NCBI RefSeq assembly: GCF_020866965.1
Contig: NZ_JAJATX010000007.1
Location: 1-64,000, forward strand
Reading direction: 5' to 3'
Length of the DNA: 64,000 nt
Source of the DNA: Microvirga roseola
GTDB lineage: Bacteria > Pseudomonadota > Alphaproteobacteria > Rhizobiales > Beijerinckiaceae
Part shown: positions 17,602-26,957 of the stretch, in pieces
Layout: every line of letters begins with the position of its first letter
How positions within the stretch are numbered: position 1 is the stretch's first letter
The notes under the pieces: generated by a model
What the model was told of the DNA's origin: nothing
The model's database searches: none
Seen by the model: only the letters and a program-made list of their open reading frames with translations
Translations under genes and position numbers: made by a program

Positions 17602-18290
17602 TCGGTCTCATCCGTTTCTTGTGCGGCCCCAAGGATCTCCGCGGCCATGGCCCGCGATATGCGCCGCCCGCGGCTCAGCGCCTCCTTGTCGAGGAGAGCG
17701 ACGACCTCGGACGCCTTGGCGAGGGAGCGTTCGATCCGAAGAGCTATATAGTCCACAACGGAGGTGTCGACCACGAGTTGCCTGTCGACGAAAAGCTTCA
17801 CGAGCACCGCCTTGAGAAGCGCGTCGTCCGGCGCCTCCACCGCGACGCCGGGCGCAAGCCGCAGGCGCGACAGAAGGTCCGGCGTCCTCAATCCCCAGCG
17901 GTCGGGCGGCGTCTCGCAGGTGATCAGGACATAGGCCTTCTTCTCGCGGGCAAGGTTGAGCAGGTGGAACAGGGCCGCCTCGTCCCTCTCTGCCCGGTCC
18001 ATGTCCTCGATGGCGAGCGCGCCGTTGGAGACGAGGTGCGGCACCTGGTCCCGCGCGATCTCGACGGCGTCGATGGTCCAGGCATGGGCGTTCGTCGCCC
18101 AGATCGCCGCCAAGTGGCTCTTGCCGCAGCCGCGCGGTCCCGTGAGCAGCAGGATGTTGTCCGGCCAGTCGGGCCAGCTCTCGATCAGTCCATAGGCCCG
18201 CTCGTTGGAGGGGCTGACGAGAAAATCCTCCGGGCCGAAGCGCGGCTCGAGCGCCAGGTCGAAGGCGAGCTGCTTGGGAGCCTCACGCAT
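17598..18290 (-). CDS. hdaA: HdaA-type DnaA-related regulator of replication initiation
   Basis: 230 residues similar to the AAA+ domain of DnaA: '[19 protein letters not shown]' at the N-terminus, Walker A '[13 protein letters not shown]', Walker B '[10 protein letters not shown]' and sensor '[13 protein letters not shown]'. The DNA-binding domain IV of DnaA is absent. With the sliding clamp, HdaA stimulates ATP hydrolysis by DnaA after initiation. Its first eight bases overlap the end of the AI-2E family gene and its stop overlaps ppk, so it sits inside a coupled operon. The order perM-like/hdaA/ppk/ppx is conserved in related bacteria. Confidence 0.9.
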   Translation of the reverse strand: MREAPKQLAFDLALEPRFGPEDFLVSPSNERAYGLIESWPDWPDNILLLTGPRGCGKSHLAAIWATNAHAWTIDAVEIARDQVPHLVSNGALAIEDMDRAERDEAALFHLLNLAREKKAYVLITCETPPDRWGLRTPDLLSRLRLAPGVAVEAPDDALLKAVLVKLFVDRQLVVDTSVVDYIALRIERSLAKASEVVALLDKEALSRGRRISRAMAAEILGAAQETDETE

Positions 18291-19422
18291 CGGCGTCGGC
18301 CTTCGGTTTCTCGGCCTCGATCTCGATGCGTGGGGTCAGGATGACCGGCTCGGTTCCGCGAAAGAGCGGGCTTGCCAGATACTGCCGGAGCGCGAAACGG
18401 GCGATGACGCCGATGGCGGCGGCCAGCGGCACGGCCAGAAGCAACCCGACGAAGCCGAAGAGCGCGCCGAAGGCCACCAGCGCGAACATGAGCCAGACGG
18501 GATGGAGGCCGACGGAATCCCCCACCAGTTTCGGCGAGAGGATGTTGCCCTCCACGAACTGGCCGAAGACGAAGATGCCGAGCGTGGCCAGGATCATGGC
18601 GTAGTCGGGCCAGAACTGCACGATGGCGACGCCCACCGACAGGATGAGGCCCGTGAGCGAGCCGACATAGGGAATGAAGCTCAAGAAACCGGCGGTCATG
18701 CCGATCAGCGCGCCGAAGTTGAGCCCGATCAGCGCGAGGCTCACGGCATAGAAGGTGCCGAGAATAATGCAGACCAGGGCCTGCCCACGGACGAAGCCCG
18801 CGATCGCTCGATCGATGTCGCGGGCGATATGCCGGATCGTGTCGCGATGGCGCATGGGCAGCCAGGAATCCACCGTGCGCACCATGCGGTCCCAGTCGAC
18901 CAGCATGTAGAAGGCCACCACCGGCGTCACCACCAGCAGGGAGAAGATGCCCAGCAGGGCCTGGCCGCCGGACCATAATCCCTGCATGAAGGCGGCGAAC
19001 CAGGCAACGCCCTGGCTGATGAGGTTGGCGACGGAAGGCGGCGCGGCGGGAAGCGCCTCCTCGATGCCGAGACGCTCGATGAGCGGGCCGATCTGCTCGG
19101 CTCCGAGCTCCTGGAGCCTCGCCACATAGCCGGGCAGACGCTCCACGAAAGCGCCTACCTGCTGCGCCGCGAATGGCACCAGGACCACCAGGGTGAGGAT
19201 GAAGACGAGGACGAAGAGAACGAGGATGAGGAGACTGGCGCCGAGCCGCCCGATGCCGATCCTCTGCAGACGGTCGGCCAGGGGATCGAGCAGGTAGGCC
19301 AGCGCGAAGCCCGCCACGAAGGGCAGGAGGATGCCCCGCAGGACGAACAACAGCAGCACCGTGACCGCGAGGGCCGCAATCCAGAAGCCGATCTGCCGTT
19401 GGACCGTCACGTGGGTCTCCAT
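18283..19422 (-). CDS. AI-2E family transporter (PerM-like membrane protein)
   Basis: 379 residues with about eight membrane segments. The family pattern is clear: an N-terminal pair of helices ('LLLFVLRGILLPFVAGFALA'), 'YLLDPLADRLQRIGIGR', and a C-terminal block 'VEGNILSPKLVGDSVGLHPV'. Members export small molecules or ions; some export autoinducer-2, but most have unknown substrates, so no substrate is assigned. The gene is followed by hdaA with an eight-base overlap and preceded by a phosphatidyltransferase gene 15 bases upstream. Confidence 0.88.
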   Translation of the reverse strand: METHVTVQRQIGFWIAALAVTVLLLFVLRGILLPFVAGFALAYLLDPLADRLQRIGIGRLGASLLILVLFVLVFILTLVVLVPFAAQQVGAFVERLPGYVARLQELGAEQIGPLIERLGIEEALPAAPPSVANLISQGVAWFAAFMQGLWSGGQALLGIFSLLVVTPVVAFYMLVDWDRMVRTVDSWLPMRHRDTIRHIARDIDRAIAGFVRGQALVCIILGTFYAVSLALIGLNFGALIGMTAGFLSFIPYVGSLTGLILSVGVAIVQFWPDYAMILATLGIFVFGQFVEGNILSPKLVGDSVGLHPVWLMFALVAFGALFGFVGLLLAVPLAAAIGVIARFALRQYLASPLFRGTEPVILTPRIEIEAEKPKADADA

Positions 19423-19437
19423 GCGTAACCCTGGCCG

Positions 19438-19968
19438 TCAGCTCCCCATGTGCCGCAGCCAGCCCCCGAGATAGGCACCGGCGGAGGCGACGGTCAAGGC
19501 TGCGACCACAAGCATCGCCACATCTTCAAGCCCCGCCAGCTCCGCCCCGAACGCGTTGGCCGCAAGAACAAAGGCCGCGAAGGCGATCTGCGCCGCCGTG
19601 TTGAGCTTGCTGACGAGGAGAGGCTTGATTTCCACGGGACGGCTCATGACCCAGGAGAGAAGCACCGCGGCCACTATCATCACGTCTCTCGACACGACGA
19701 TGATGGACAGCCAGCTCGGGATCGCCCCGACCACGGCCAGGGTGACATAGATCGAAACCAGGAGAGCCTTGTCGGCGATAGGATCGATATAGGCTCCGAA
19801 CTCGCTCCTCATATCGAAATGCCGGGCGATGAACCCGTCGATCCCGTCCGAAATGCCCGCCACCACGAACAGCACGAAGGCCGCTGCCCATTGCTGCTGC
19901 ATGATCATGACGATCACGATGGGCACGATGATGAGGCGGCCGATGGTAATGATGTTGGGGATGGTCAT
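19438..19968 (-). CDS. CDP-alcohol phosphatidyltransferase family protein
   Basis: 176 residues from ATG 19968, which begins 'MTIPNIITIGRLIIVPIVI' as in PgsA-type enzymes. The catalytic motif is complete: 'DGIDGFIAR' and 'GAYIDPIADK' supply D-G-x2-A-R-x8-G-x3-D-x3-D. It transfers a phosphatidyl group from CDP-diacylglycerol to an alcohol in the inner membrane, as in phosphatidylglycerol-phosphate or cardiolipin synthesis. The exact acceptor is not readable, and a separate pgsA may exist elsewhere. The frame is open further upstream, but the extra part has no membrane or family features. Confidence 0.88.
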   Translation of the reverse strand: MTIPNIITIGRLIIVPIVIVMIMQQQWAAAFVLFVVAGISDGIDGFIARHFDMRSEFGAYIDPIADKALLVSIYVTLAVVGAIPSWLSIIVVSRDVMIVAAVLLSWVMSRPVEIKPLLVSKLNTAAQIAFAAFVLAANAFGAELAGLEDVAMLVVAALTVASAGAYLGGWLRHMGS

Positions 19969-20152
19969 CGGACCACGATGATGGCGGTTCCGGAGATGGA
20001 GTTCAATGACCATGGCACCAGGGCCGGAGAAGATGGTTATCGTCTCTCCAGCGTCGCCGCCAAGGCTGTTCCAGCCATTCGTGGACAAGATATGGATCCC
20101 CGGACCAAGTCCGGGCACGAGGAGGGAAATGCGATGCCAGACCTACAGGCCG

Positions 20153-20455
20153 TCACACCATGAATGTCTGGATCAGATTTCCATGGTGCATGTGGTTGAA
20201 GTCGGGATCAGCCAGCTTGATGAACTCCGCGAAGGAGGGTGATTTCGGGAAGTCCTCTAGCGCCTGAAGCGCCTGCTCCATCGTTTCCCACTCGACCACG
20301 TCAATCCAGACATCCTTCTCGTCGTCGTAATAGGTTTTGCGAATCTTGAAACCCGGCGCGGTGCGCAGGAACTCGTTCAAGCTGAGGGCTGCGCGTTTCG
20401 CATCCTCGAAGCCCACGTCCTTGCGGAAGCGATAGAGGGGGATCTCGAAAGCCAT
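20153..20455 (-). CDS. Small dimeric alpha/beta-barrel protein, monooxygenase-like
   Basis: 100 residues without signal or membrane segment. The alternation of 'IPLYRFRKDVGFEDAKRAA', 'GFKIRKTYYDDEKDVWIDVV' and 'FIKLADPDFNHMH' suggests the ferredoxin-like fold of the antibiotic-biosynthesis-monooxygenase/EthD group. These proteins act as dimers on small hydrophobic substrates or as scavengers. The gene is divergent from a YafY-type regulator with an inverted repeat between them, so it is probably the regulator's target. Confidence 0.65.
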   Translation of the reverse strand: MAFEIPLYRFRKDVGFEDAKRAALSLNEFLRTAPGFKIRKTYYDDEKDVWIDVVEWETMEQALQALEDFPKSPSFAEFIKLADPDFNHMHHGNLIQTFMV

Positions 20456-20515
20456 TCTCGGTTTCTCCTGTCAGCCGGACGATCTTGTCCGGGCAGGCAT
20501 GGACATGACGCTCCT

Positions 20516-20538
20516 CTCCTGACAGTTTTCGTCAGGAG
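20516..20538. promoter_or_regulatory. Inverted repeat, probable operator of the YafY-type regulator
   Basis: CTCCTGAC (20516-20523) N7 GTCAGGAG (20531-20538) is a perfect inverted repeat in the 102-bp spacer between the divergent regulator and its small neighbour. A further half-site, CTCCTGTCAG, lies near 20466. YafY/WYL regulators commonly bind TGACA-containing dyads next to their own gene (family knowledge). Confidence 0.6.
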
Positions 20539-20557
20539 CAACGAGATATCCACCCTC

Positions 20558-21241
20558 ATGCGCGTCGTCCGCCTGTTCCAGATCCTCGACCGGCTGAGAG
20601 GCCTCCGCCTGCCGAAGAATGCGGAGGTCATGGCCGCTGAGCTCGGGGTCTCCGTGCGGACGATCTATCGCGATGTCGCCACGCTCCAGAGCCTGGGAGC
20701 CCCCATCGAGGGGCAGGCAGGCGTCGGGTACGTGCTCCGCAAGGGATTCTTTCTGCCGCCCCTGATGTTCGACGAGGACGAGATGGAGGCGCTCGTCCTC
20801 GGCACGCGCATGGTGGCGGCGCGTGCAGATCCGGATCTGGCGCAGGCGGGCCAACGGGCCGCAGCCAAGATCACGCAGGTCCTGCGGGGCGACACGAGAC
20901 GCATGCCGGACGAATTGCCGTTCAAGGCGGTCAAGCGCCGGACGGAGACCGCGGAGGACGAGGCCGGCTTCCTGCGTCTTCTGCGCCATGCCATCCGGTA
21001 CAGGCGGGTGGTGAAGGCGGTCTATTGGGATCTTCAGAACCGGATCAGCGAGCGGCGCCTTCGCCCCCTTGGTCTGACGGCGTTCGATCTCGTATGGATG
21101 CTGACGGCCTGGTGCGAGGAGCGGCAGGATTTCAGGAATTTCCGGCTCGAACGCTTTCGAAGCGTGACGGAGACGGGAGATCGCTTCGCGCCGGAACCGG
21201 GGAAGCGTTTCGAGGACTTCCTCAAGCTCATTCCCTCGTAG
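20558..21241 (+). CDS. YafY-family transcriptional regulator (HTH plus WYL domain)
   Basis: 227 residues. The N-terminal winged helix reads '[20 protein letters not shown]' and '[20 protein letters not shown]', the typical DeoR-like HTH of YafY proteins, followed by '[15 protein letters not shown]'. The C-terminal WYL domain spans about residues 140-215 ('[20 protein letters not shown]', '[12 protein letters not shown]'). Members bind a small ligand through the WYL domain and control a divergent enzyme gene, here the monooxygenase-like protein. The regulator and its partner split a gene order (phosphatidyltransferase / purM) that is otherwise conserved, so the pair may be an insertion. Confidence 0.88.
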   Translation: MRVVRLFQILDRLRGLRLPKNAEVMAAELGVSVRTIYRDVATLQSLGAPIEGQAGVGYVLRKGFFLPPLMFDEDEMEALVLGTRMVAARADPDLAQAGQRAAAKITQVLRGDTRRMPDELPFKAVKRRTETAEDEAGFLRLLRHAIRYRRVVKAVYWDLQNRISERRLRPLGLTAFDLVWMLTAWCEERQDFRNFRLERFRSVTETGDRFAPEPGKRFEDFLKLIPS

Positions 21242-21323
21242 TTGCTTCCCTGGGGCGGGGCAGAGGAAACCCCTTGCGTCCGCCCGCCTCTCGCCTTACT
21301 GCCCCCACAACACGGGGTGCGCC

Positions 21324-22403
21324 ATGACGACCGAGAAGCCCGAGAAGCAGACGAACGGCCTGACCTATGCCCAAGCGGGCGTCGATATCGACGCGGGCAA
21401 CGCCATGGTCGACCAGATCAAGCCCCTGGTGCGGTCCACGCGCCGCCCCGGAGCGGATGCGGAGATCGGCGGGTTCGGCGGGCTCTTCGACCTGAAGGCC
21501 GCGGGCTTCAAGGATCCGATCCTGGTCGCGGCCAATGACGGCGTCGGCACCAAGGTGAAGATCGCCATCGATACGGGCATCCACGACACCATCGGCATCG
21601 ACCTGGTCGCCATGTGCGTGAACGACATCATCGTGCAGGGCGCGGAGCCGCTGTTCTTCCTCGATTATTTCGCCACCGGAAAGCTCTCGCCGGAGGTCGG
21701 CGTCCATATCGTGAAAGGCATCGCCGAGGGCTGCCTCCAGGCGGGCTGCGCGCTCATCGGCGGCGAGACGGCCGAGATGCCGGGGCTCTACGCCAAGGGC
21801 GACTACGATCTGGCGGGCTTCTCGGTCGGTGCGGCCGAGCGCGGCACCCTGCTGCCGAAGGACGTGGGCGTGGGCGACGTTCTCATCGGCCTGCCCTCCT
21901 CCGGGGTTCACTCCAACGGCTTCTCGCTCGTGCGCCGCATCGTCGAGCATTCGGGTCTCGCCTGGGATGCGCCCGCCCCGTTTGCGGAGGGCCGGACCCT
22001 CGCCCAGGCCCTGCTCGAGCCGACCCGGATCTATGTGAAGCCTGTGCTGGAGGTTCTCAGAGGCGGCGACGGCGTCAACGCGCTCTGCCACATCACCGGC
22101 GGCGGCTTCCCGGACAACATCCCGCGCGTGCTCCCCGATGGCGTCGGCGTGCGGCTCGACCTCGACGCCATAGCGGCTCCGCCCGTCTTCGACTGGCTCA
22201 GCCGGACCGGCGGCGTCGCGGAGACGGAGATGCTGCGCACCTTCAACTGCGGCATCGGCATGATCGTCGTCGCCTCCGCCGACAAGGCCGAGGATGTCAT
22301 GGCGCGCCTGCGCGAGGCGGGCGAAGCGCCCGTGCGCATCGGCGAGACGGTCGCGCATGAGGGCGGCGAGCGGGTGAGGACGGCAGGCTCCCTGAAGCTC
22401 TAA
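21324..22403 (+). CDS. purM: Phosphoribosylformylglycinamidine cyclo-ligase
   Basis: 359 residues. Family motifs include '[20 protein letters not shown]' at the N-terminus, '[14 protein letters not shown]', '[18 protein letters not shown]' (ATP-binding region) and '[17 protein letters not shown]'. It closes the imidazole ring to form AIR in de novo purine synthesis, using ATP in the cytoplasm. purN starts three bases after the stop, forming the usual purMN operon. Confidence 0.96.
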   Translation: MTTEKPEKQTNGLTYAQAGVDIDAGNAMVDQIKPLVRSTRRPGADAEIGGFGGLFDLKAAGFKDPILVAANDGVGTKVKIAIDTGIHDTIGIDLVAMCVNDIIVQGAEPLFFLDYFATGKLSPEVGVHIVKGIAEGCLQAGCALIGGETAEMPGLYAKGDYDLAGFSVGAAERGTLLPKDVGVGDVLIGLPSSGVHSNGFSLVRRIVEHSGLAWDAPAPFAEGRTLAQALLEPTRIYVKPVLEVLRGGDGVNALCHITGGGFPDNIPRVLPDGVGVRLDLDAIAAPPVFDWLSRTGGVAETEMLRTFNCGIGMIVVASADKAEDVMARLREAGEAPVRIGETVAHEGGERVRTAGSLKL

Positions 22404-22406
22404 AAG

Positions 22407-23054
22407 ATGTCCCGCCGCCGCATCGCCATCCTGATCTCGGGCCGGGGCTCGAACATGGTCTCGCTGATCGAGGCCGCCCGCGCCCCGGATTTTCCCGGCG
22501 AGATCTTCCTCGTCCTCTCCAACCGTCCCGATGCGGGCGGGCTGGATCTGGCGCGGGAGGCAGGCCTTCCGGCACTCGCCATCGATCACAAGGCCTATTC
22601 CACCCGCGAGAGCTTCGAGCAGGCGCTGGATGCGACATTGACCGAGCACGGCATCGAATTCATCTGCCTTGCAGGCTTCATGCGGGTGCTGACTAACTGG
22701 TTCGTGGAGCGCTGGGCGGGCCGGATGCTCAACATCCACCCTTCCCTCCTGCCCTTATTTCGGGGCACGCAGACCCACCGGCGGGCGCTCGACGAAGGCG
22801 TGCTGGTGCACGGCTGCACCGTCCATTTCGTGGTGCCGGAGCTCGATGCCGGCCCCATCGTGGCCCAGGCCGTTGTGCCGGTCGTGCCCGGCGATACGGA
22901 GGAGAGCCTCGCCGCGCGCATCCTCGTCCAGGAGCACAAGCTCTATCCCCAGGCGCTGCGCATGGTCTGCGACGGCAGCGCGAGGCTGGAGAATGGGCGG
23001 GTGGCGTTCTCGCAAAGCTGGGATGCCGGCGGCGCGCTGCATTCACCGGGCTGA
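22407..23054 (+). CDS. purN: Phosphoribosylglycinamide formyltransferase
   Basis: 215 residues. 'RIAILISGRGSNMVSLIEA' is the substrate-binding N-terminus, 'CLAGFMRVLTNWFVERW' the core, and 'LNIHPSLLPLFRGTQTHR' carries the catalytic His. Asp of the active site lies in 'VVPELDAGPIVAQAVV'. It transfers a formyl group from 10-formyl-THF to GAR in purine synthesis. It is cotranscribed with purM. Confidence 0.96.
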   Translation: MSRRRIAILISGRGSNMVSLIEAARAPDFPGEIFLVLSNRPDAGGLDLAREAGLPALAIDHKAYSTRESFEQALDATLTEHGIEFICLAGFMRVLTNWFVERWAGRMLNIHPSLLPLFRGTQTHRRALDEGVLVHGCTVHFVVPELDAGPIVAQAVVPVVPGDTEESLAARILVQEHKLYPQALRMVCDGSARLENGRVAFSQSWDAGGALHSPG

Positions 23055-23080
23055 GGAATCCGTCCGGGACCCTCGAGCGT

Positions 23081-24097
23081 TTATTCCACGACGGGAAACT
23101 CGACGGTGGCCAGCGTTCCCGGCCTTCCGCTGTCAGGCTGGATGTCGAAGGTGCCGCCCAGTTGAGCGGTCATGGAGCGGACGAGACGCTGCCCCAATCC
23201 GGAGGGCTTGTTGGGCTCCTGCGGGGACATCCCGACTCCGTCGTCCACCACCACGAGCCTGAACCGGTCTCCCTCGCGCGAGAAACGGACGGATATCGTG
23301 CCGCTCCGTTCCTCCGGGAAGGCATATTTGAGACTGTTGGTCACGAGCTCGTTGATGATCAGCCCGATGGCCACGCTCCGCTCCTGCGTGAGCCAGCACC
23401 GTTCCGTCTCGATCCTCATCACGATCGGCCGCAGCCCGATGACCGCGGCTTTCAGGTCATCGCAGAGTTCGGTGATGAAGTCGCTCACGTTGATCACCGC
23501 ATTGACGCCCTCCCCGAGCCTCAGGCGCTCGTGCACCCGGCTCAGAACGTGGATGCGGTCGGCGGTGGAGGCCAGCACCGACCGGGCGGTCTGATCCTGC
23601 ACCGCCCGCTCCTGGAGCCGCACCAGGGCGGTCAGTGTCGCCAGATCGTTCTTCATCCGGTGCCCGGCCTCCCGGAGCAGCAGGTCCCTCTCCTGTTCGG
23701 CCGCCGCAAGGCGCTTGTTGGCCAGGGTGAGGCTGTGAGCCGTCGTGTGCAGGGCCTCGATGATGCCGGCCGTTGTCAGGCCGATCACCAGGAAGAAGAT
23801 CATTCCGGTGATCTGGCGCGGGTCCTCCACCTCGAACCGGCCAACCGGCTCGATGAAGAAGACGGTTGCAAGGACAGCGCTCAGGACGACCGAATAGAAG
23901 CCCGTTCCGCGGTTGAAGAGCGAGGCGTTGATGATGATGGATGCGAAGAAAAGCAGGAACGGATAGGCCGGGAGGTAGTCGTCGAGGGCCAGACGAGCCA
24001 TAAGCGCGAGCGCAACGACAAGGGTTGCGCCGAGATACCGCGCCCAGACCGGCCAATTCCTCGTCTGGAATGTATAGGTGAACAGGTTCTGCATCAT
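23081..24097 (-). CDS. Sensor histidine kinase with DUF4118-type membrane domain (HisKA_2/HWE-like)
   Basis: 338 residues. The first about 120 residues hold four closely spaced membrane helices ('ATLVVALALMARLAL', 'YPFLLFFASIIINASLF', 'VVLSAVLATVFFIEPVGRF', 'IFFLVIGLTTAGIIEAL'), a DUF4118/KdpD-like anchor. The phosphoacceptor is in 'EAGHRMKNDLATLTALVRLQ' and the ATP-binding domain has N-box 'LIINELVTNSLKYAF' and G1 'VVVDDGVGMSP'. These kinases often feed the general stress response or light/redox control in alphaproteobacteria. No response regulator lies beside it, so the partner is unknown. Confidence 0.87.
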   Translation of the reverse strand: MMQNLFTYTFQTRNWPVWARYLGATLVVALALMARLALDDYLPAYPFLLFFASIIINASLFNRGTGFYSVVLSAVLATVFFIEPVGRFEVEDPRQITGMIFFLVIGLTTAGIIEALHTTAHSLTLANKRLAAAEQERDLLLREAGHRMKNDLATLTALVRLQERAVQDQTARSVLASTADRIHVLSRVHERLRLGEGVNAVINVSDFITELCDDLKAAVIGLRPIVMRIETERCWLTQERSVAIGLIINELVTNSLKYAFPEERSGTISVRFSREGDRFRLVVVDDGVGMSPQEPNKPSGLGQRLVRSMTAQLGGTFDIQPDSGRPGTLATVEFPVVE

Positions 24098-24204
24098 GAT
24101 GGACGCAGCGTTAAGCTTTAAGAGAGCTTCCTGTTCCCGCGGCCGAGGCCCCGATTCCGCCTGGGCAGCGTTAAAGACCGCCCGCAGCGGAAAAGCGCCG
24201 CCTT

Positions 24205-24304
24205 AGAGCGGGTTGCGTTCCGGTGGAATTGCAACCCGCTCTAGAGATCTTTGGTTTATCGCCATTTCGGACGGAAAACCGGTTCCCACTTTTTCTGAAA
24301 TGGC
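24205..24304. repeat. Composite intergenic palindrome, family A, copy 1
   Basis: Two adjacent hairpins: AGAGCGGGTTGC (24205-24216) with GCAACCCGCTCT (24231-24242), then GCCATTTC (24261-24268) with GAAATGGC (24297-24304) around a core 'CGGAAAACCGGTTCCCACTT'. The same two-part design and core recur at 27642-27750. This is a dispersed non-coding repeat placed between convergent or tandem genes. Confidence 0.75.
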
Positions 24305-24305
24305 T

Positions 24306-24668
24306 CTAGATCTGCGGGCGCACGAGCTTGCAGGAATCGATGGCCTTCAGGGCCTTCTCGCGGGCGCTGTCGTTGAACACGCCCGTGTCGCGATAGGCCT
24401 GGACCTCCTCGGCGCTCATCGCCCGCAGGGTCCGGCCTGCATAACAGTCGCACTTCTTGGCGAGCGAGAACTCGCTGACCTGCTGGATCCGCGCCTGACC
24501 AATGGCGCAGATCTGGCGCACCTTCTCCTGCAATTCGGGGATGCTCGCCGTCTTGAGCGCCGGGTCCGGCTGGTACAGGGTCGGGGTGTTCGACGCGGCG
24601 GCATAGGCGGCCGTTGCGCCGGCCAGCGTGAAGGCGGCGGCGACCAGCGTGCGGAGAATGGACGGCAT
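24306..24668 (-). CDS. Secreted small protein of unknown function
   Basis: 120 residues with a signal peptide ('LVAAAFTLAGATAAYAA'). The mature part has four cysteines ('RQICAIGQ', 'KKCDCYAGR', 'DSCKLV') that could form disulfides in the periplasm and a helical stretch 'SIPELQEKVRQI'. No known domain was recognised. It lies alone between a kinase and an oxidoreductase gene, followed directly by a repeat element. Confidence 0.75.
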   Translation of the reverse strand: MPSILRTLVAAAFTLAGATAAYAAASNTPTLYQPDPALKTASIPELQEKVRQICAIGQARIQQVSEFSLAKKCDCYAGRTLRAMSAEEVQAYRDTGVFNDSAREKALKAIDSCKLVRPQI

Positions 24669-24750
24669 GGGGTGTTTCCCGGAAGGGATGGAATTACGGT
24701 TCTAAAGACAGGCTTGGCCGTTCAGGATCAAGAGGGCCTGCGCAACAGCC

Positions 24751-26889
24751 TCAGGTTTCGGCTAACGAGGCGTTAAGTCCGGCCGCCGCTTCCGGGAAGG
24801 GAGCGACCTTGTCGAGTGCGACCCGGTTGTCGTGGAAGGCTGCGCCGCCGTAAGGCGCCACCTGATCGCCGCCCGTGAGCGTATTGATGCCGCGCCCGTA
24901 AGGATGCGCCGCATTCGGCCAGATCCCTTCCGCGATCAGCACCCCGCGCCTCACCCCGTCGAAGAGACGGGCGCGCAGGAAGACCTCGCCGCGCCCGTTC
25001 CTCAGCCGGACCCAGTCCCCGTCCGCGATGCCCTGCCTCTCCGCGTCGAGCGGATGGATCATCACCTCGGGCCTACCCTCCTTCGCCTGGGAGGTCGGTG
25101 TCTCGGTGAAGGTGGAGTTCAGGAAGTTGCGCGCCGGGCTCGTGGCGAGGCGGAACGGGTGCTCCTCCGTCGCGTCCTCGATGACGGCCCAGTGATCGGG
25201 CAGCGCGGGCAGTTGCTCCCACGGCCCCATCGGCCCGTTGTTGTTGGAGGGGATCGCCGTCCAGTCCGGCCTGAACCGGAACTTCCCGTCCTGGTAGGCG
25301 AAACCGTTGAGGTAATGCGCCTCCTCGAACGGAGGCTGCGCGTCCACATGGACCTGCGCCTCCAGTTCCTCGATCCCGCCCCAGCCGGAATGTTTCAGCG
25401 TCCAGTCGATGATCGCGCGCGGCTCCATCTCGAAGCCACGATGCTCCGCGCCGACGCGGCGGGCGATCTCGCGGATGACCTCGTGGTTGGAGCGGCATTC
25501 GCCCGGCGGGTCGATGAGCTTCGGCCCTATCTGGTAGTACTGGTGCCCGCCGCCGGAGTAGAGGTCGTCATGCTCCATGAACATGGTCGCGGGCAGCACG
25601 ATGTCGGCCATAAGCGCCGTCTCGGTCATGAACTGCTCGTGGACGCAGACGAACAGGTCCTCGCGGGAAAATCCCCGCTTCACCAGCTCCTGTTCCGGCG
25701 CGACGGAGACCGGGTTGGTGTTCTGGACCAGCATGGCCTTCACCGGAGGACCGTCGTAGAGCGCCGTCGCATCGCCGGTGAGCACGCGACCGATCTGCGA
25801 CTGGTCGAGCTTGCGCACCGTGGGATCGATGGCGTCGTGGCCCTCGATCAGCGCCTTGTTCCAGCGATAGATCGCGCCGTTGTTGTGGAAGGCCCCGCCG
25901 CCCTCGTGCCGCCATGCGCCCGTGACCGCTGCGATGCAGGACGCCGCGTGCATGTTGACGGAACCGTTGCGCTGGCGCCCGAAGCCGTAGCCGAGGCGGA
26001 AATATGTGCGCCTGCGCTCGCCGACGAGCTTCGCGAAGGCCTCGATCTCCTCCACCGACAGTCCCGTGATCGCCGAGGCCCAGGCGGGATCGCGGGCGCG
26101 CAGATGCGCCTCCAGCTCACGCGGGCAATCGGTGTAGCGCTCCAGGTACTCCCAGTCCGCATGGCCGTCGCGGAAGAGCACGTGCATGACCGCGCAGGCG
26201 AGCGCCCCGTCGGTGCCGGGACGGACCAGCAGCGCCATGTCGGCCTGCTTCATGGTGGCGTTCATGTAGATGTCGATGGCGACGATCTTGGCCCCGCGCT
26301 CCTTCCGGGCGCGCATGGCATGGGTCATCACGTTGACCTGGGTATGGACCGGGTTGGTGCCCCAGATCACGATGCAGTCCGACACGCCCATCTCGCGCGG
26401 ATCGGGTCCTGCGAGCCTGCCCGTGCCCGCGACGAAGCCCGTATAGGCGGTGGCCGTGCAGATGGTGGAGTACTGGCCGGAATAGCGCTTCACGTGGCGC
26501 AGGCGGTTGATGCCGTCGCGCATCACGTAGCCCATGGTGCCGGCATAGTAATAAGGCCAGACCGATTGCAGGCCGAACTCGGCTTCCGCCCTCAGGAACT
26601 CCCGCGCGACATGGTCGAGAGCCTCGTCCCAGGAGATGCGCTCGAACTGCCCCGATCCCTTCGGGCCGGTGCGCCTGAGCGGATGGAGGAGCCTTTCGGG
26701 ATGATGGATGCGCTCCGCATAGCGCGCGACCTTGGCGCAGATCACGCCCGCCGTGTAGCGGTTCGTCTTCGCCCCATGCACCCGCCCGATGGACTGGCCG
26801 TCAATCACCTCGACATCGAGGGAGCAGGCCGAGGGGCAGTCATGCGGGCAGATGGAGGACCGGCGTTCGATGCGGGGAGCGTGAGTCAT
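24751..26889 (-). CDS. Molybdopterin-dependent oxidoreductase
   Basis: 712 residues without a Tat signal. The N-terminus carries a [4Fe-4S] motif, 'CPHDCPSAC' with the fourth Cys in 'GVICAKVARYAER'. Molybdopterin domains follow ('NPVHTQVNVMTHAMRARKER', 'NTNPVSVAPEQELVKRG', 'VLPATMFMEHDDLYSGGGHQ') and a C-terminal dinucleotide-binding domain ('VMIHPLDAERQGIADGDWVR'). It belongs to the DMSO-reductase superfamily, probably cytoplasmic. The substrate is not known; formate-dehydrogenase-like and thiosulfate/polysulfide-type members are alternatives. No partner electron-transfer subunit is adjacent. Confidence 0.88.
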   Translation of the reverse strand: MTHAPRIERRSSICPHDCPSACSLDVEVIDGQSIGRVHGAKTNRYTAGVICAKVARYAERIHHPERLLHPLRRTGPKGSGQFERISWDEALDHVAREFLRAEAEFGLQSVWPYYYAGTMGYVMRDGINRLRHVKRYSGQYSTICTATAYTGFVAGTGRLAGPDPREMGVSDCIVIWGTNPVHTQVNVMTHAMRARKERGAKIVAIDIYMNATMKQADMALLVRPGTDGALACAVMHVLFRDGHADWEYLERYTDCPRELEAHLRARDPAWASAITGLSVEEIEAFAKLVGERRRTYFRLGYGFGRQRNGSVNMHAASCIAAVTGAWRHEGGGAFHNNGAIYRWNKALIEGHDAIDPTVRKLDQSQIGRVLTGDATALYDGPPVKAMLVQNTNPVSVAPEQELVKRGFSREDLFVCVHEQFMTETALMADIVLPATMFMEHDDLYSGGGHQYYQIGPKLIDPPGECRSNHEVIREIARRVGAEHRGFEMEPRAIIDWTLKHSGWGGIEELEAQVHVDAQPPFEEAHYLNGFAYQDGKFRFRPDWTAIPSNNNGPMGPWEQLPALPDHWAVIEDATEEHPFRLATSPARNFLNSTFTETPTSQAKEGRPEVMIHPLDAERQGIADGDWVRLRNGRGEVFLRARLFDGVRRGVLIAEGIWPNAAHPYGRGINTLTGGDQVAPYGGAAFHDNRVALDKVAPFPEAAAGLNASLAET

Positions 26890-26957
26890 GGCGGGCGCAT
26901 GATGAGCGAGCGGCAGGCCAAAGAAAAGGCCGCCCGGAGGCGGCCACGAGAGGTGTC

